From Prauserella muralis (lineage in GTDB: Bacteria > Actinomycetota > Actinomycetes > Mycobacteriales > Pseudonocardiaceae), in assembly GCF_003202285.1 (NCBI RefSeq), contig NZ_MASW01000002.1:1364001-1428000 (forward strand): 64,000 bases of DNA, given 5' to 3'. The notes under the pieces were generated by a model. The model worked only from the letters and a program-made list of their open reading frames with translations, did not search any database and was not told the origin of the DNA. Shown here piece by piece: positions 32,852 to 42,855 of this stretch; positions within the stretch are counted from its first letter, which is position 1; each line of letters begins with the position of its first letter. A program made the translations under genes and the position numbers.

Positions 32852-35353
32852 ATGGCAGGCGGGTCGACGACAAAGGGGAGAAGCACGGCACGCGGCGGCA
32901 GCAAGGGCAGGAGTCCCGCCAGGGGCTCGGCCCGCTCGCGGCCGTCCTCGTCGCGCCCGGCCCCCCGCAAGCCCACTCCCCGCAAGTCCCCGCCCCGCCG
33001 CTCGGGCGGCGGGGCGTTCGCCAAGGCCGTGCGCGGCGGCTGGAACCTGGTGGCCAAGGGCGTCGGCAGCCTGACCCGCGCCGTCGGACGCACCCGCGAG
33101 CTGGAGCCCGAACACCGCCGCGACGGCCTCGCCCTCGGCCTCATCGCCCTCGCCCTCATCACCGCCGTCGGCGTGCTGTGGCAGGCGGGCGGGCCCGTGG
33201 GCGCCTGGGTCACCGTCGGCATGCGCAGCGTCTTCGGCGCCGGTGCCGTGGCCGTGCCACTCGCGCTGCTCGTCACCGCCGTGGCCCTGATGCGCTCCGA
33301 GCCCCGCCCCGAGACCCGGCCCCGCATGGTCATCGGCACCCTACTCGTCGGCCTGTCCCTGCTCGGCCTGCTGCACCTGATCAACGCACGGCCGCAGGCG
33401 CACGACGACCAGATGTACGCGGGCGGCTGGCTGGGCTGGTTCTCCGGCGACCTGCTGGCCAGGGGCGTCACCATCTGGGTGGCCGTCCCGCTGCTGGTGC
33501 TCGCGCTCGGGTTCGGCGTGCTCGTCTTCACCGGCACCCCGGTACGCGACATCCCGCGCAGGCTCCGCGAGTGGGGCGTCGACCCCGAGGACCTCGAAGC
33601 CGAGCGCGAGCGCGAACCGGAGCGCGACGAGGTCACCGAGACCGACCCCGCCTCGGTGCGCCTGCGCAAGCCGTCGCGGCGGCGGCAGGCCAGCGCCGAG
33701 GCCGCCGCGGCCGAGCCGGAGACCCCCGACGTGCCCGCTGCGGCCGCCGCGGCGCCACCCGCCGAGGTCAAGCCGAAACCCCCCGCCGAGGTGCCCGAGC
33801 GCAAGCAGCGCAAGGGCGAGCAGACCGCCCTGTCGGTCACCCGCACGGTCGAGGGCGACTACCAGCTGCCGCCACCGGATCTGCTCACGCTCGGCGACCC
33901 GCCGAAGGCCCGCAGCAAGGCCAACGACGCCATGATCGAGGCGATCACCGGCGTGCTGGAGCAGTTCAACGTGGACGCCCAGGTCACCGGGTTCACGCGC
34001 GGCCCCACGGTGACGCGCTACGAGGTCGAGCTCGGCCCCGGCGTCAAGGTCGAGAAGATCACGGCGCTGACCAAGAACATCGCCTACGCGGTGGCCACCG
34101 ACAACGTCCGCCTGCTCGCGCCCATCCCCGGCAAGTCGGCGGTGGGCATCGAGGTGCCCAACTCCGACCGCGAGATGGTGCGCCTCGCCGACGTGCTGCG
34201 CTCCTCGAAGGCGGCCAAGGACAACCACCCGATGGTCATCGGGCTCGGCAAGGACATCGAGGGCCACTTCGTCACCGCGAACCTGACGAAGATGCCGCAT
34301 CTGCTCGTGGCGGGCTCCACCGGCTCCGGTAAGTCCAGCTTCGTCAACTCGATGCTGGTGTCGCTGCTGGCCCGCGCCACGCCCGACGAGTGCCGCATGA
34401 TCCTCATCGACCCGAAGATGGTCGAGCTGACCCCCTACGAGGGCATCCCGCACCTCATCACGCCCATCATCACCCAGCCGAAGAAGGCCGCAGCCGCGCT
34501 GGCCTGGCTGGTGGAGGAGATGGAGCAGCGCTACCAGGACATGCAGGCCAACCGCGTGCGCCACATCGACGACTTCAACAAGAAGGTGCGCAACGGCGAG
34601 ATCACGGCCCCGCCGGGCAGCGAGCGCGAGTACCGCCCCTACCCCTACATCATGGCGATCGTCGACGAGCTCGCCGACCTCATGATGACCGCGCCCCGCG
34701 ACGTCGAGGACGCCATCGTCCGCATCACGCAGAAGGCGCGGGCGGCGGGCATCCACCTGGTGCTCGCCACGCAGCGGCCGTCGGTGGACGTCGTGACGGG
34801 CCTCATCAAGACCAACGTCCCCTCGCGGCTGGCGTTCGCCACGTCGTCGCTGACCGACTCCCGCGTCATCCTCGACCAGCCGGGCGCGGAGAAGCTGATC
34901 GGCATGGGCGACGGGCTGTACCTGCCGATGGGCGCGGGCAAGCCGGTGCGCATCCAGGGCGCGTTCGTCAGCGACGAGGAGATCAGCTCCATCGTCACCT
35001 TCACCAAGGAGCAGGCCGACCCGGAGTACCAGGAGGGCGTCACCGCCGCCAAGGCCGGCGAGCAGAAGGAGATCGACCCGGACATCGGGGACGATCTCGA
35101 CGTGCTGCTGCAGGCGGCCGAGCTGGTGGTGACCTCCCAGTTCGGTTCGACGTCGATGCTGCAGCGCAAGCTGCGCGTCGGCTTCGCCAAGGCGGGCAGG
35201 CTGATGGACCTGCTGGAGAGCAGGGGAGTGGTCGGTCCGTCCGAGGGGTCGAAGGCGCGCGACGTGTTGGTGAAGCCGGAGGACCTGCCGGGCACCCTCG
35301 CCCTCATCCGGGGCGAGCCCGCGCCGGACGCCGGGGACGGCGAGGAGGGCTGA
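32852..35353 (+). CDS. ftsK: DNA translocase FtsK
   Basis: FtsK moves chromosome ends at the division septum. The 833-residue protein has a very basic N-terminal 70 residues, four transmembrane helices (about 90-225), an acidic/proline linker (about 235-330) and the RecA-like motor with Walker [10 protein letters not shown] (about 489-497), DELADLMM (Walker B) and the C-terminal gamma winged helix (last 70 residues, [20 protein letters not shown]). A TACCGT box ends 6 bases before the ATG, so the mRNA should be leaderless. In mycobacteria ftsK is followed by argA and pgsA; here the mim block intervenes. Confidence 0.96.
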   Translation: MAGGSTTKGRSTARGGSKGRSPARGSARSRPSSSRPAPRKPTPRKSPPRRSGGGAFAKAVRGGWNLVAKGVGSLTRAVGRTRELEPEHRRDGLALGLIALALITAVGVLWQAGGPVGAWVTVGMRSVFGAGAVAVPLALLVTAVALMRSEPRPETRPRMVIGTLLVGLSLLGLLHLINARPQAHDDQMYAGGWLGWFSGDLLARGVTIWVAVPLLVLALGFGVLVFTGTPVRDIPRRLREWGVDPEDLEAEREREPERDEVTETDPASVRLRKPSRRRQASAEAAAAEPETPDVPAAAAAAPPAEVKPKPPAEVPERKQRKGEQTALSVTRTVEGDYQLPPPDLLTLGDPPKARSKANDAMIEAITGVLEQFNVDAQVTGFTRGPTVTRYEVELGPGVKVEKITALTKNIAYAVATDNVRLLAPIPGKSAVGIEVPNSDREMVRLADVLRSSKAAKDNHPMVIGLGKDIEGHFVTANLTKMPHLLVAGSTGSGKSSFVNSMLVSLLARATPDECRMILIDPKMVELTPYEGIPHLITPIITQPKKAAAALAWLVEEMEQRYQDMQANRVRHIDDFNKKVRNGEITAPPGSEREYRPYPYIMAIVDELADLMMTAPRDVEDAIVRITQKARAAGIHLVLATQRPSVDVVTGLIKTNVPSRLAFATSSLTDSRVILDQPGAEKLIGMGDGLYLPMGAGKPVRIQGAFVSDEEISSIVTFTKEQADPEYQEGVTAAKAGEQKEIDPDIGDDLDVLLQAAELVVTSQFGSTSMLQRKLRVGFAKAGRLMDLLESRGVVGPSEGSKARDVLVKPEDLPGTLALIRGEPAPDAGDGEEG

Positions 35354-35357
35354 CGGG

Positions 35358-35954
35358 CTACGCCGCGCCGCCTGCCAGGCCCGCGACGTCGATCCGGGGC
35401 AGCCGCTCCAGCTCCCGGACCCGCAGGCCGGCCGCCGCGGCCCGCACCGCCTCCTGCTGCCGTGTCATGCGCTCGTCCACGAGGCCGCTCAGGGCGTAGG
35501 CCAGCGCTCCGGTCTGGCGCACCGTCGCGTCGTCGAGCGCGGGCTGTGACATCGCCGTGATCGCGACGCCGCCCGCGTGGCCGCCCTCGTCCTGGGTGAT
35601 TCCGACGCTGCAGCGTTCGCGCGGGTTGTGCGCGGGATGCGCGTAGTGGTCGCGCAGCTGCCGCAGGATGTGGTGCCATTCGAGCACCTCGCCGCGCAGC
35701 CCGGTGCCGGTGACGTCCTCCTCGGTGAGCAGCTCACCCGCGAAGCAGCGCGCATAGGACAGCAGTGCCGTGGTCCACAGCGCCTCGACGGCGAGCTCGT
35801 CCGGCTCGGCTGCCGCCAGCTCGGCGGTCAGCCGTTCGCAGCAGCGCAGCACCATGTGCAGCTCGCCGAGGACCTCGGCGAGCCCGGCCAGCCGCCGGGC
35901 GGCCGGCGTGTCCAGCTCGCGCACCGATGTCGGTTCCTGCGCTGCGGTGGGCAT
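35358..35954 (-). CDS. HEPN-like hypothetical protein
   Basis: A 198-residue mostly helical protein of unknown function. Near its middle it has RDHYAHPAHN (Arg101-Asp-x3-His106), matching the R-polar-x3-H signature of HEPN ribonuclease/nucleotide-binding domains, preceded by a long helix (GEVLEWHHILRQL). No signal peptide or membrane segment. It lies immediately downstream of the mimR gene on the same strand (24 bases), so may be cotranscribed with that regulator. The HEPN assignment rests on one motif and predicted helicity; treat as tentative. Confidence 0.6.
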   Translation of the reverse strand: MPTAAQEPTSVRELDTPAARRLAGLAEVLGELHMVLRCCERLTAELAAAEPDELAVEALWTTALLSYARCFAGELLTEEDVTGTGLRGEVLEWHHILRQLRDHYAHPAHNPRERCSVGITQDEGGHAGGVAITAMSQPALDDATVRQTGALAYALSGLVDERMTRQQEAVRAAAAGLRVRELERLPRIDVAGLAGGAA

Positions 35955-35978
35955 ACCGCTCCCTTCCTCTGGAGCCGG

Positions 35979-37820
35979 TCAGCGCGACCGGCTGCCGGTG
36001 ACGATGCCGTAGTCGTGGATCTTGCGGTAGATCGTGGCGCGGGACATGCCGAGGTAGCGGGCCGCCTTGCTCTTGTCGCCGTCGGCGTCGTGGAGGCTGC
36101 GCACGATGGCGTCCCGCTCGATGGACTCCAGGTGCGTCAGGGCACGCCGGGTGACCGTGTGGTAGGCGGCCGGCAGGTCCCCCGGCCGGATCTCGCCGGT
36201 GCGGCGGCGGTGCTGGACGACGTCCCTGAGCACCCCGGCCAGCTCGCTGACGTTGCCGGGCCACGTCGCGCGCATCAGCAGCTTCATCGCCCCCTGCGAG
36301 CACGTGAGCTGGCCTCCGTGGCTGAGCTTGTTGAGCAGGAACGGCACGAGCTGGTTGAGGTCCTCGATGCGGTAGCGCAGGGGAGGGACCTGCACCGTGC
36401 GCGGCACGAGGGTGAGCAGTTCGGACAGGCTCGGGTGCGTGTCGGCGCCGGGCGACAGCGTCACCGCGACCCACGGCACGGCACCCCGGTGGAGGGTCCG
36501 GACCTCGCTGAGCACCGACGCGAGGGCGTTGGCGGCGGGGGTGCCGAGCTTGTCGACGTGCCGGATCACCAGTGCCGCCGCGGGACGGTCGAGTGCGGCG
36601 CGCACCTGGTCGAGCCAGCCCGGCTCAGCCGCGTGCGCGGTGTCCAGCGTGCGGAGCCGTTCGCCGGGCCTGCGCCGCTGGTGCACGCACTGCGCGAGCG
36701 TGGTCTTGCCGGTGCCCGGTTCGCCGACCAGCGCGAGCCACTCGCCGGAGTCGAAGGCGGCGTCCACCTCGTGGCAGCAGCGCAGCCACACCGGGGCGGC
36801 GCCGACCGTGCCGGGAAGGAACATCGGCAGCGGGTGGCTGCCGCCGTCCAGTTCCTCCTCCGCCTCCACCAGCTCACCGTGGAGCACGCCGCCGAAGACG
36901 GTGCCGCCCGTCTTGGCCGTCAGCGGGCGCCAGTGCAGCCGGATCCGGCTGCCGCTGGGCAGCGCGAGATCGACGCTGGTGCGGTCCCGCTCGGCCAGCA
37001 GCTCCCGGGCCTGCCGCTGCAGCATCGACTGGTCCATCGGCTCCAGCAGCCTGCGGGCGTTGTCGTTGAGCATCACGACGTCCTCGGTGAGCGCGATGAC
37101 GACGCCGCTGGTGCGCCGGCAGGCCTGCAGGTAGGCCTGGAACAGGTCGAGTTCGTGGGCGCTGGTCATGCTGAGCAGCGCCTGCCGGATCTGCTGCGCG
37201 GTGCTGCGGGCCAGCGCGATGAGCAGCCCGCTGGCGTCCCTCCGCCAGCAGGTCAGGTCGACCGCGCCGATCATCTTCCCGGACAGCGGATGCTGGATGG
37301 GCACCGCCGCGCACGCCAGGTTCTCCAGGTGCTCGGCGTAGTGCTCGTGGCCGAACACGTGCCGCGGCCGGACGTCCTCCAGTGCGGTTCCGATGCCGTT
37401 GGTGCCCACGAACTGCTCGCCGTAGCTGAACCCGGGCACCAGGTGCACGCTCTCCAGGTGCCGGTGCAGATCGGAGTCGCCGGTGTGCTGGCTGAGCACG
37501 ACGCCGTCCGGGTCGGTGAGGATGAGGCTGACGGGCTGGCCGTCGAGCTGCTCGGCCACCTGCTCGAGCAGGGGACGCGCGTTGCGCACCCACGCGGCGT
37601 CCAGGCCCTCCTCGCCGAGGTAGGGCACCTCGATGCGGTCGGCGGGGACCTCGGCCTGCCGGGAGCGCCACCACGAGGTGAGGATCGGCCCGCGGACCTC
37701 CTCCGGCTGCACCGGCTCGGAGGTGAGGAACCTGATCCGGGCCTCAGCGAGGACGCCGTCGTCTTCCCGAGGCACGGTGCCGAGGATCGCCGTTTCCCGC
37801 AGGGGCGCACTGCCAGCCAT
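35979..37820 (-). CDS. mimR: MimR/AcoR-type GAF-AAA-Fis transcriptional activator
   Basis: A 613-residue regulator: an N-terminal GAF-like sensor region (about 50-220: TDPDGVVLSQHTGD ... GYGEQFVGTNGIGTALE-like segment), a PAS-like region (about 230-330), an AAA domain with Walker A GEPGTGKT (366-373), and a C-terminal Fis HTH (DKSKAARYLGMSRATIYRKI). The GAFTGA loop needed to contact sigma-54 is missing, as expected in actinobacteria, which lack sigma-54. Related MimR proteins activate propane/ketone monooxygenase operons in mycobacteria. Start ATG with GGAGG at 6 bases. It is divergent from the operon and shares an operator-bearing region with it. Confidence 0.88.
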   Translation of the reverse strand: MAGSAPLRETAILGTVPREDDGVLAEARIRFLTSEPVQPEEVRGPILTSWWRSRQAEVPADRIEVPYLGEEGLDAAWVRNARPLLEQVAEQLDGQPVSLILTDPDGVVLSQHTGDSDLHRHLESVHLVPGFSYGEQFVGTNGIGTALEDVRPRHVFGHEHYAEHLENLACAAVPIQHPLSGKMIGAVDLTCWRRDASGLLIALARSTAQQIRQALLSMTSAHELDLFQAYLQACRRTSGVVIALTEDVVMLNDNARRLLEPMDQSMLQRQARELLAERDRTSVDLALPSGSRIRLHWRPLTAKTGGTVFGGVLHGELVEAEEELDGGSHPLPMFLPGTVGAAPVWLRCCHEVDAAFDSGEWLALVGEPGTGKTTLAQCVHQRRRPGERLRTLDTAHAAEPGWLDQVRAALDRPAAALVIRHVDKLGTPAANALASVLSEVRTLHRGAVPWVAVTLSPGADTHPSLSELLTLVPRTVQVPPLRYRIEDLNQLVPFLLNKLSHGGQLTCSQGAMKLLMRATWPGNVSELAGVLRDVVQHRRRTGEIRPGDLPAAYHTVTRRALTHLESIERDAIVRSLHDADGDKSKAARYLGMSRATIYRKIHDYGIVTGSRSR

Positions 37821-37890
37821 CGAGACCTCCAAGACCGCTCCGTCGCGGACCCACGGTGTTCCACGGTAAGGCCCCCGTGCTGGTCCCGGT

Positions 37891-37905
37891 GTCTCAAATT
37901 GAGAC
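37891..37905. promoter_or_regulatory. Candidate MimR operator, copy 1
   Basis: GTCTCAAATTGAGAC is a palindrome with 7-bp arms around a central A, in the mimR/small-ORF divergent region. Its centre lies exactly 30 bases before a TGTCCT hexamer (37928-37933) that could be the -10 of the small ORF. An identical copy precedes mimA. Confidence 0.75.
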
Positions 37906-37953
37906 CACCCACCGTCCGGTGACGGAGTGTCCTGGGGTTTTCGGAGGTGTGTC

Positions 37954-38193
37954 ATGCCCGAGGAGACCTACAGCCACTGGACCGTCGTCAACGTCGTCTT
38001 CACCCATCTGGCCGAGCAGGGGCTGCATCCCACGCTCGGTGACACGGGCGACCCCGGCGAGCCCGCGGCGGCGTTGTTGCGTGCGCTCGGCATCGAACCG
38101 GCCGCCGCCGGCGACGCGCGGATCGGGGAGGGCATCCGGCAGGAGCTCGCCGAGCTGCGCGCGGCGCTGCTGGACGAACCGGGACCCGAGTAG
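37954..38193 (+). CDS. Small protein at the head of the mim operon
   Basis: A 79-residue acidic protein with no recognised domain: MPEETYSHWTVVNVVFTHL, a Gly/Asp/Ala-rich middle and a C-terminal Glu/Leu helix. GGAGGTGTGTC precedes the ATG (SD spacing 6); a longer reading from 37927 lacks an SD. It lies between two identical operator palindromes, so it is probably a member of the MimR regulon. Function unknown. Confidence 0.65.
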   Translation: MPEETYSHWTVVNVVFTHLAEQGLHPTLGDTGDPGEPAAALLRALGIEPAAAGDARIGEGIRQELAELRAALLDEPGPE

Positions 38194-38224
38194 ACGAGAT
38201 CCACTGTGGAGCGATGTGACGCCC

Positions 38225-38267
38225 GTCTCAAATTGAGACCGCGCTCACCGCCCGGCAGCCCTGTAAT
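38225..38267 (+). promoter_or_regulatory. Candidate MimR operator copy 2 and mimA promoter
   Basis: A second exact GTCTCAAATTGAGAC (38225-38239) is centred 30 bases before TGTAAT (38262-38267), the same spacing as in copy 1. If TGTAAT is the -10, the site is centred near -42, right for an activator contacting RNA polymerase. About 115 bases of untranslated leader with GC-rich hairpins then lead to mimA. Confidence 0.7.
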
Positions 38268-38388
38268 GGGCAGCACAGGGCCGCGCCCCTGCCGCGTCGG
38301 TGGCTCCCGCTCTCCGGGGGCCACCGGGGGCGCGGAGCTGCCCGGACGATTCCGTCACCGCCGCGGGAGTGACGGGTAAGGAGTGATC

Positions 38389-40038
38389 ATGACTCGCCAG
38401 AGTGTGGCGAAAGCTCACCAGAAGATCCAGGAACTGGCGTGGGAACCGGCCTACCACGAGCCGGTCTCGCACTACGGCACCGACTACACGTTCCGGAAGG
38501 CCAAGAAGAAGGACCCGCTCAAGCAGGTGCTCCGCTCGTACTTCCCGATGGAGGAGGAGAAGGACCACCGCGTCTACGGTGCCCAGGACGGCGCGATTCG
38601 CGGCAACATGTTCCGGCAGGTCCAGCAGCGCTGGATGGAGTGGCAGAAGCTGTTCCTCTCGATCATCCCGCTGCCGGAGATCTCCGCGGCCCGCGCGATG
38701 CCGCTGCTGTTTCGCACCGTGCCCAACCCGGAGCTGCACAACGGGCAGGCCATCCAGATGATCGACGAGGTCAGGCACTCGACGATCCAGCAGAACCTCA
38801 AGCGCCTGTACATGAACAACTACATCGACCCCGCGGGCTTCAACTCCAGCCTGCGCAACTTCCAGAACGACTACGCGGGCACGATCGGCAGGCAGTTCGC
38901 CGAGGGCTTCATCACCGGCGACGCGATCACCGCCGCGAGCATCTATCTCACGATCGTGGCCGAGACCGCGTTCACCAACACGCTGTTCGTCGCGATGCCG
39001 GGCGAGGCCGCGGCCAACGGCGACTACCTGCTGCCCACGGTGTTCCACTCGGTGCAGTCCGACGAGTCGCGCCACATCAGCAACGGCTACGCCACGCTGC
39101 TGATGGCGTTGTCCGACGAGACCAATCACCAGTTGCTGGAACGCGACCTGCGCTACGCGTGGTGGAACAACCACTGCGTGGTCGACGCCGCCATCGGCAC
39201 GTTCATCGAATACGGCACGAAGGACCGCCGCAAGGACCGCGAGAGCTACGCCGAGATGTGGCGGCGCTGGATCTACGACGACTACTACCGCAGCTACCTC
39301 GTGCCGCTGGAGAAGTACGGGCTGGTGATCCCGCACGACCTCGTCGAGGAGGCGTGGAACCGCATCTGGAACAAGGGCTACGTGCACGAGGTGGCCCAGT
39401 TCTTCGCCACCGGGTGGATCGCTAACTACTGGCGCATCGACCCGATGACCGACGAGGACTTCGAGTGGTTCGAGTACAAGTACCCGGGCTGGTACGACAA
39501 GTACGGCGCGTGGTGGGAGAACTACAACCGCCTCTCTGTGCCCAACGGGCACAAGCCGATCGCCTTCGAGGACGTGGACTACGCCTACCCGCACCGCTGC
39601 TGGACCTGCATGGTGCCCTGCCTGATCCGGCAGGACATGGTGCTGGACGAGGTCGACGGCCAGTGGCGGACGTACTGCTCGGAGACCTGCCGCTGGACCG
39701 ACGCCGTCGCGTTCCGGCCGACCTACCAGGGCAGGCAGACGCCGAACATGGGCAAGCTCATCGGCTCCCGGGAGTGGGAGACGCTGTACCACAACTGGAA
39801 CTTCGCCGACATCGTCAAGGACATGGGCTACGTCCGCGACGACGGCAAGACCCTTGTGGCGCAGCCGCACCTCGATCTGGACCCGAAGAAGATGTGGACC
39901 CTCGACCACCTGCGCAAGTGCCCGCCGTTCCCGAGCCCGAACGTCACGCTCAACGAGATGACCGACGAGCAGCGGCAGGCGTTCCACGCCGACTACGTGC
40001 GGCAGGGACCGGCCGGGCGCCCCGCTCCGCAGGACTAG
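38389..40038 (+). CDS. mimA: Propane/ketone monooxygenase hydroxylase alpha subunit
   Basis: A 549-residue soluble diiron monooxygenase large subunit (MimA/PrmA type), which hydroxylates propane to 2-propanol or oxidises acetone and phenol in related strains. Diiron ligands in the two E-x2-H motifs are clear: DEVRH (Glu127, His130) and DESRH (Glu226, His229). The C-terminal part has [14 protein letters not shown] and YCSETCRW cysteine pairs typical of this subfamily. ATG start with AAGGAG at 5 bases; an in-frame GTG two codons upstream overlaps the SD. First gene of the catalytic operon. Confidence 0.94.
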   Translation: MTRQSVAKAHQKIQELAWEPAYHEPVSHYGTDYTFRKAKKKDPLKQVLRSYFPMEEEKDHRVYGAQDGAIRGNMFRQVQQRWMEWQKLFLSIIPLPEISAARAMPLLFRTVPNPELHNGQAIQMIDEVRHSTIQQNLKRLYMNNYIDPAGFNSSLRNFQNDYAGTIGRQFAEGFITGDAITAASIYLTIVAETAFTNTLFVAMPGEAAANGDYLLPTVFHSVQSDESRHISNGYATLLMALSDETNHQLLERDLRYAWWNNHCVVDAAIGTFIEYGTKDRRKDRESYAEMWRRWIYDDYYRSYLVPLEKYGLVIPHDLVEEAWNRIWNKGYVHEVAQFFATGWIANYWRIDPMTDEDFEWFEYKYPGWYDKYGAWWENYNRLSVPNGHKPIAFEDVDYAYPHRCWTCMVPCLIRQDMVLDEVDGQWRTYCSETCRWTDAVAFRPTYQGRQTPNMGKLIGSREWETLYHNWNFADIVKDMGYVRDDGKTLVAQPHLDLDPKKMWTLDHLRKCPPFPSPNVTLNEMTDEQRQAFHADYVRQGPAGRPAPQD

Positions 40039-40083
40039 GGCCTGTTTCGCAAGACGACATGGCGGGCCTGGCCGGGCCCGGAC

Positions 40084-40114
40084 GCGAGAACCGTTGCCGT
40101 TGAACGGTTCTCGC
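40084..40114 (+). other. Intra-operon hairpin between mimA and mimB
   Basis: A perfect 12-bp stem (40084-40095 with 40103-40114, GCGAGAACCGTT arms, 7-base loop) is extended by a GC-rich outer stem (about GGCCGGGCCCGG with CCGGGCCTGCCCGGCC, one bulge). It lies 45 bases after the mimA stop and 30 before mimB. It is strong enough to be a partial terminator or an RNase stop. Confidence 0.75.
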
Positions 40115-40144
40115 CCCGGGCCTGCCCGGCCGGTCCAGGAGACG

Positions 40145-41209
40145 ATGGGGCCAAACCACATGGGAGACAAGCACCGGGTCCGGTTCGAGCCGGTCGGCGT
40201 GGAGATCGACGTCGACGAGGACCAGACCATCCTGCGTGCGGCGGCCGAGCAGGGCGTGATGCTCATGCACGGCTGCAAGGAAGGGCAATGCGCCTCGTGC
40301 AAGTCGTTCATCCTCGACGGTGACGACGTCGAGCACGACCGCTACTCCACCTTCGCCCTTCCCGACTACGAGCAGGAGGAGGGCTTCACGCTGCTGTGCA
40401 GGGCACACGCCTACGAGGACCTGACCATCGAACTGCTCAACTACGACGAGGAGATGATCCATTCGGGGCTGCCCATCCAGCAGGCCGTGGTGGAGGTGGT
40501 CTCCAACGAGCCCGTCACGCACGACCTGCGCCATCTGGTCGTGCGGCTCGTGGAGCCGACGACGCTGCGGTTCTTCCCCGGCCAGTACGTCGACGTGGCC
40601 GTCCCCGGTACCGGCCAGACCCGGTCGTTCTCGATGGCCAACACCTCCAGCGCCGAGTCCGGACAGCTGGAGTTCGTCATCAGGGTCTACCCGGGCGGGT
40701 TGTTCTCCGAGTTCCTCGACACGACGGTCTCGGCGGGCGACCGGCTCGACATCACCGGCCCGTTCGGGGTGTTCACCCTGCGGGACAACCCCGGTGCGGG
40801 GCTCGTCTTCGTCGGCGGTGGCGCGGGGATGGCGCCGATACTGGCGCTGCTGCGCTCCATGGCCGAGCGGGGCATCGAGCGGCCTGCGCGGTTCTACTAC
40901 GGGGCCCGCCGCAGGCGCGACCTGTGCTTCGAGAAGGAGCTGCGGGAGCTGGAGGAGACCCTGCCGGACTTCCGGTACGTGCCTGCGCTCTCGGAGCCGG
41001 ACGAGGCGGAGGACTGGGACGGCGAGGTCGGCCTCATCACCGACGTCGTGCGCAGGCTGGAAACCGATCTGTCCGGAGTGGACGCCTACGTGTGCGGGCC
41101 ACCGCCCATGGTGGAGGCGGCGGTCGAGCTGCTGCCCGCGCTCGGCGTGGACGACAGGCGGGTCTTCTACGACAAGTTCACCACCACGGGCGACGCGGAG
41201 AGCGCGTGA
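40145..41209 (+). CDS. mimB: Monooxygenase reductase subunit
   Basis: A 354-residue reductase that feeds NADH electrons to the diiron hydroxylase. An N-terminal plant-type [2Fe-2S] ferredoxin domain has Cys44, Cys49, Cys52 and Cys85 (CKEGQCASC plus LLCRAH); then the FAD domain (RSFSMANTSS) and NAD domain (GGGAGMAPILALLRSM, CGPPPM). The ATG chosen has AGGAG three bases upstream; a second ATG five codons later (MGDKHRVRF), to which homologues align, is a real alternative. Confidence 0.93.
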   Translation: MGPNHMGDKHRVRFEPVGVEIDVDEDQTILRAAAEQGVMLMHGCKEGQCASCKSFILDGDDVEHDRYSTFALPDYEQEEGFTLLCRAHAYEDLTIELLNYDEEMIHSGLPIQQAVVEVVSNEPVTHDLRHLVVRLVEPTTLRFFPGQYVDVAVPGTGQTRSFSMANTSSAESGQLEFVIRVYPGGLFSEFLDTTVSAGDRLDITGPFGVFTLRDNPGAGLVFVGGGAGMAPILALLRSMAERGIERPARFYYGARRRRDLCFEKELRELEETLPDFRYVPALSEPDEAEDWDGEVGLITDVVRRLETDLSGVDAYVCGPPPMVEAAVELLPALGVDDRRVFYDKFTTTGDAESA

Positions 41210-41257
41210 GGCGCCGGTGCCGGATCGCCGAACAGACAACGCAGGAGGACAAGACCG

Positions 41258-42454
41258 ATGACAGCGACCCAGGAACGACCCGGAAGCCAGGAACAGCCTC
41301 AGCGCAGCGTACCGAAGCCGGTGTTCACCGATGCCGAGGCCGGTGCGCGGGAGTTTCCCGACTCGACACTGCGCCGGTTCAACTACTACGTGCCGCGCAA
41401 GCGCAAGCAGAGCCACTACGAGGACGTGACGGTGGAGGTGCAGCCCGACCCCCGGCACTACCTGTCGCAGGGCTGGCTGTACGGCTTCGCCGACGGCACG
41501 GGCGGATACCCGCTCGACTGGACCGTGCTCAAGGCGTGGGGCTCCGACCGGCCGGTGCCGGAACGGTTCCCCGGCTCGGGCGGCCAGGGCTACGAATGGC
41601 CCGCCCACGGCTGGCACGAGTTCCGTGACCCGAACGAGGAGTGGGAACAGAGCATCTACCGCAACAACTCCAACGTCGTGCGGCAGCTGTCCCAGAACAT
41701 CGACGCGGCCCGCCAGTCGAAGGCCTTCGAGCAGTGGAACCCCAACTGGGTGCAGTTCGTGGCCCAGCACGTCGGCGCGTGGATGCACGTCGACCACGGG
41801 CTCGGGCTCTACCTGTTCGCCAACGCCAACCGCAGGGCGCCGACGAACATGCACAACACCGCGATCTCGGTGAACAGCATGCACCGCATCCGCTCGGCAC
41901 AGGACCTGGCGCTGTACAACCTGACGCTGTCCGAGGAGATCCCGGGCTTCGACGGCACCGCGCACAACGAGACCTGGTCGGCCGACCCGGCTTGGCAGGG
42001 GGTGCGCGAGACCGCCGAGCAGCTGACCGCGATCTGGGACTGGGCCGAGGCCGTCTTCGCCGCCAACGTGGTGTTCGAGCCGCTCGTCGGCGAGTTGTTC
42101 CGGAGCAACCTCGTGCAGCAGGCCGCACCGGGCAACGGCGACTTCGTCACCCCGACGCTCATCGGAGCCGAGGAGTACGACTACGCCGAGCGCGACCTGC
42201 GCTACACCAAGGCGCTGTTCGAGCCCCTGGTGCGCGACAAGGAGTTCGCCACCCACAACACCGAGATCATGGACTCGTGGCTGGCCACGTGGGTGCCGCG
42301 CTGCCTCGCCGCCGCACGCACCCTGCAGCCGCTGTGGTCGCAGCCGGACGCCAAGCCGCCGCGGTTCGAGGACGGGCTCGACCGGGCGAAGAGCCGGTTC
42401 CGGGGAATCCTGGCCGACCTCGGCCTGCGCACACCGAAGGAGCTGAACCAGTGA
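41258..42454 (+). CDS. mimC: Monooxygenase hydroxylase beta subunit
   Basis: A 398-residue beta subunit that scaffolds the diiron alpha subunit (MimC/PrmC). Family features: FPDSTLRRFNYYVPRKRKQ, YEDVTVEVQPDPRHYLSQGW and the C-terminal LLDRA-like helix with WVPRCLAAARTLQPLW. No metal ligands are expected. ATG start after GCAGGAGGACAAGACCG. Its stop overlaps mimD's GTG by 4 bases. Confidence 0.93.
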   Translation: MTATQERPGSQEQPQRSVPKPVFTDAEAGAREFPDSTLRRFNYYVPRKRKQSHYEDVTVEVQPDPRHYLSQGWLYGFADGTGGYPLDWTVLKAWGSDRPVPERFPGSGGQGYEWPAHGWHEFRDPNEEWEQSIYRNNSNVVRQLSQNIDAARQSKAFEQWNPNWVQFVAQHVGAWMHVDHGLGLYLFANANRRAPTNMHNTAISVNSMHRIRSAQDLALYNLTLSEEIPGFDGTAHNETWSADPAWQGVRETAEQLTAIWDWAEAVFAANVVFEPLVGELFRSNLVQQAAPGNGDFVTPTLIGAEEYDYAERDLRYTKALFEPLVRDKEFATHNTEIMDSWLATWVPRCLAAARTLQPLWSQPDAKPPRFEDGLDRAKSRFRGILADLGLRTPKELNQ

Positions 42455-42822
42455 CGACCACGCAGACGGCCGCGAGCCGCTTCGCAGCGAACAGCACCGC
42501 CTCCAACATGTGCGGCTTCACGCTCATGAACAGCCAGGTCGGCGAGGTGATCGCCGAGGTCATGCGCACCAAGGACAACGTCACGGTGACCCCGCTGCCC
42601 TCGATGATCCGCGTCGACGCCCGCAGCAGGGTCGACGTCGTCTACTCCGAGATCGACGAGGCCGCGGGGGAGGAGGACGGCTGGTTCGACCAGGCGGAGT
42701 TCGAGGAGAGCATGTCCACGCACTACGGCCGCATGATCCACCTCGACGACCGCACGATCCTGTTCGCCAACCCGGAGGACGCGGCCGAGTACCTCGACTT
42801 CGACCTGCGGCCCGTCGACTGA
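42451..42822 (+). CDS. mimD: Monooxygenase coupling/effector protein
   Basis: A 123-residue effector protein of the MmoB/DmpM type, needed for efficient coupling of electron transfer to oxygen activation. Features: FTLMNSQVGEVIAEVM, a Pro-Ser-Met turn (TPLPSMIRVDA) and YSEIDEAAGEEDGWFD. GTG start overlapping the mimC stop. Length is close to its relatives. Confidence 0.92.
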   Translation: MTTTQTAASRFAANSTASNMCGFTLMNSQVGEVIAEVMRTKDNVTVTPLPSMIRVDARSRVDVVYSEIDEAAGEEDGWFDQAEFEESMSTHYGRMIHLDDRTILFANPEDAAEYLDFDLRPVD

Positions 42823-42855
42823 CCCACCGAGCGCCGCCTCCACCCGGAGGCCGAG

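Noticed and set aside
35979-37820. The MimR-type protein as a true sigma-54 enhancer-binding protein
   Set aside because: Domain order is similar, but no GAFTGA loop is present in the AAA domain and actinobacteria lack sigma-54.
38245-42256. Large minus-strand ORFs opposite mimA-mimC
   Set aside because: Both are shadows of conserved diiron monooxygenase genes; no domain and no SD or promoter evidence.
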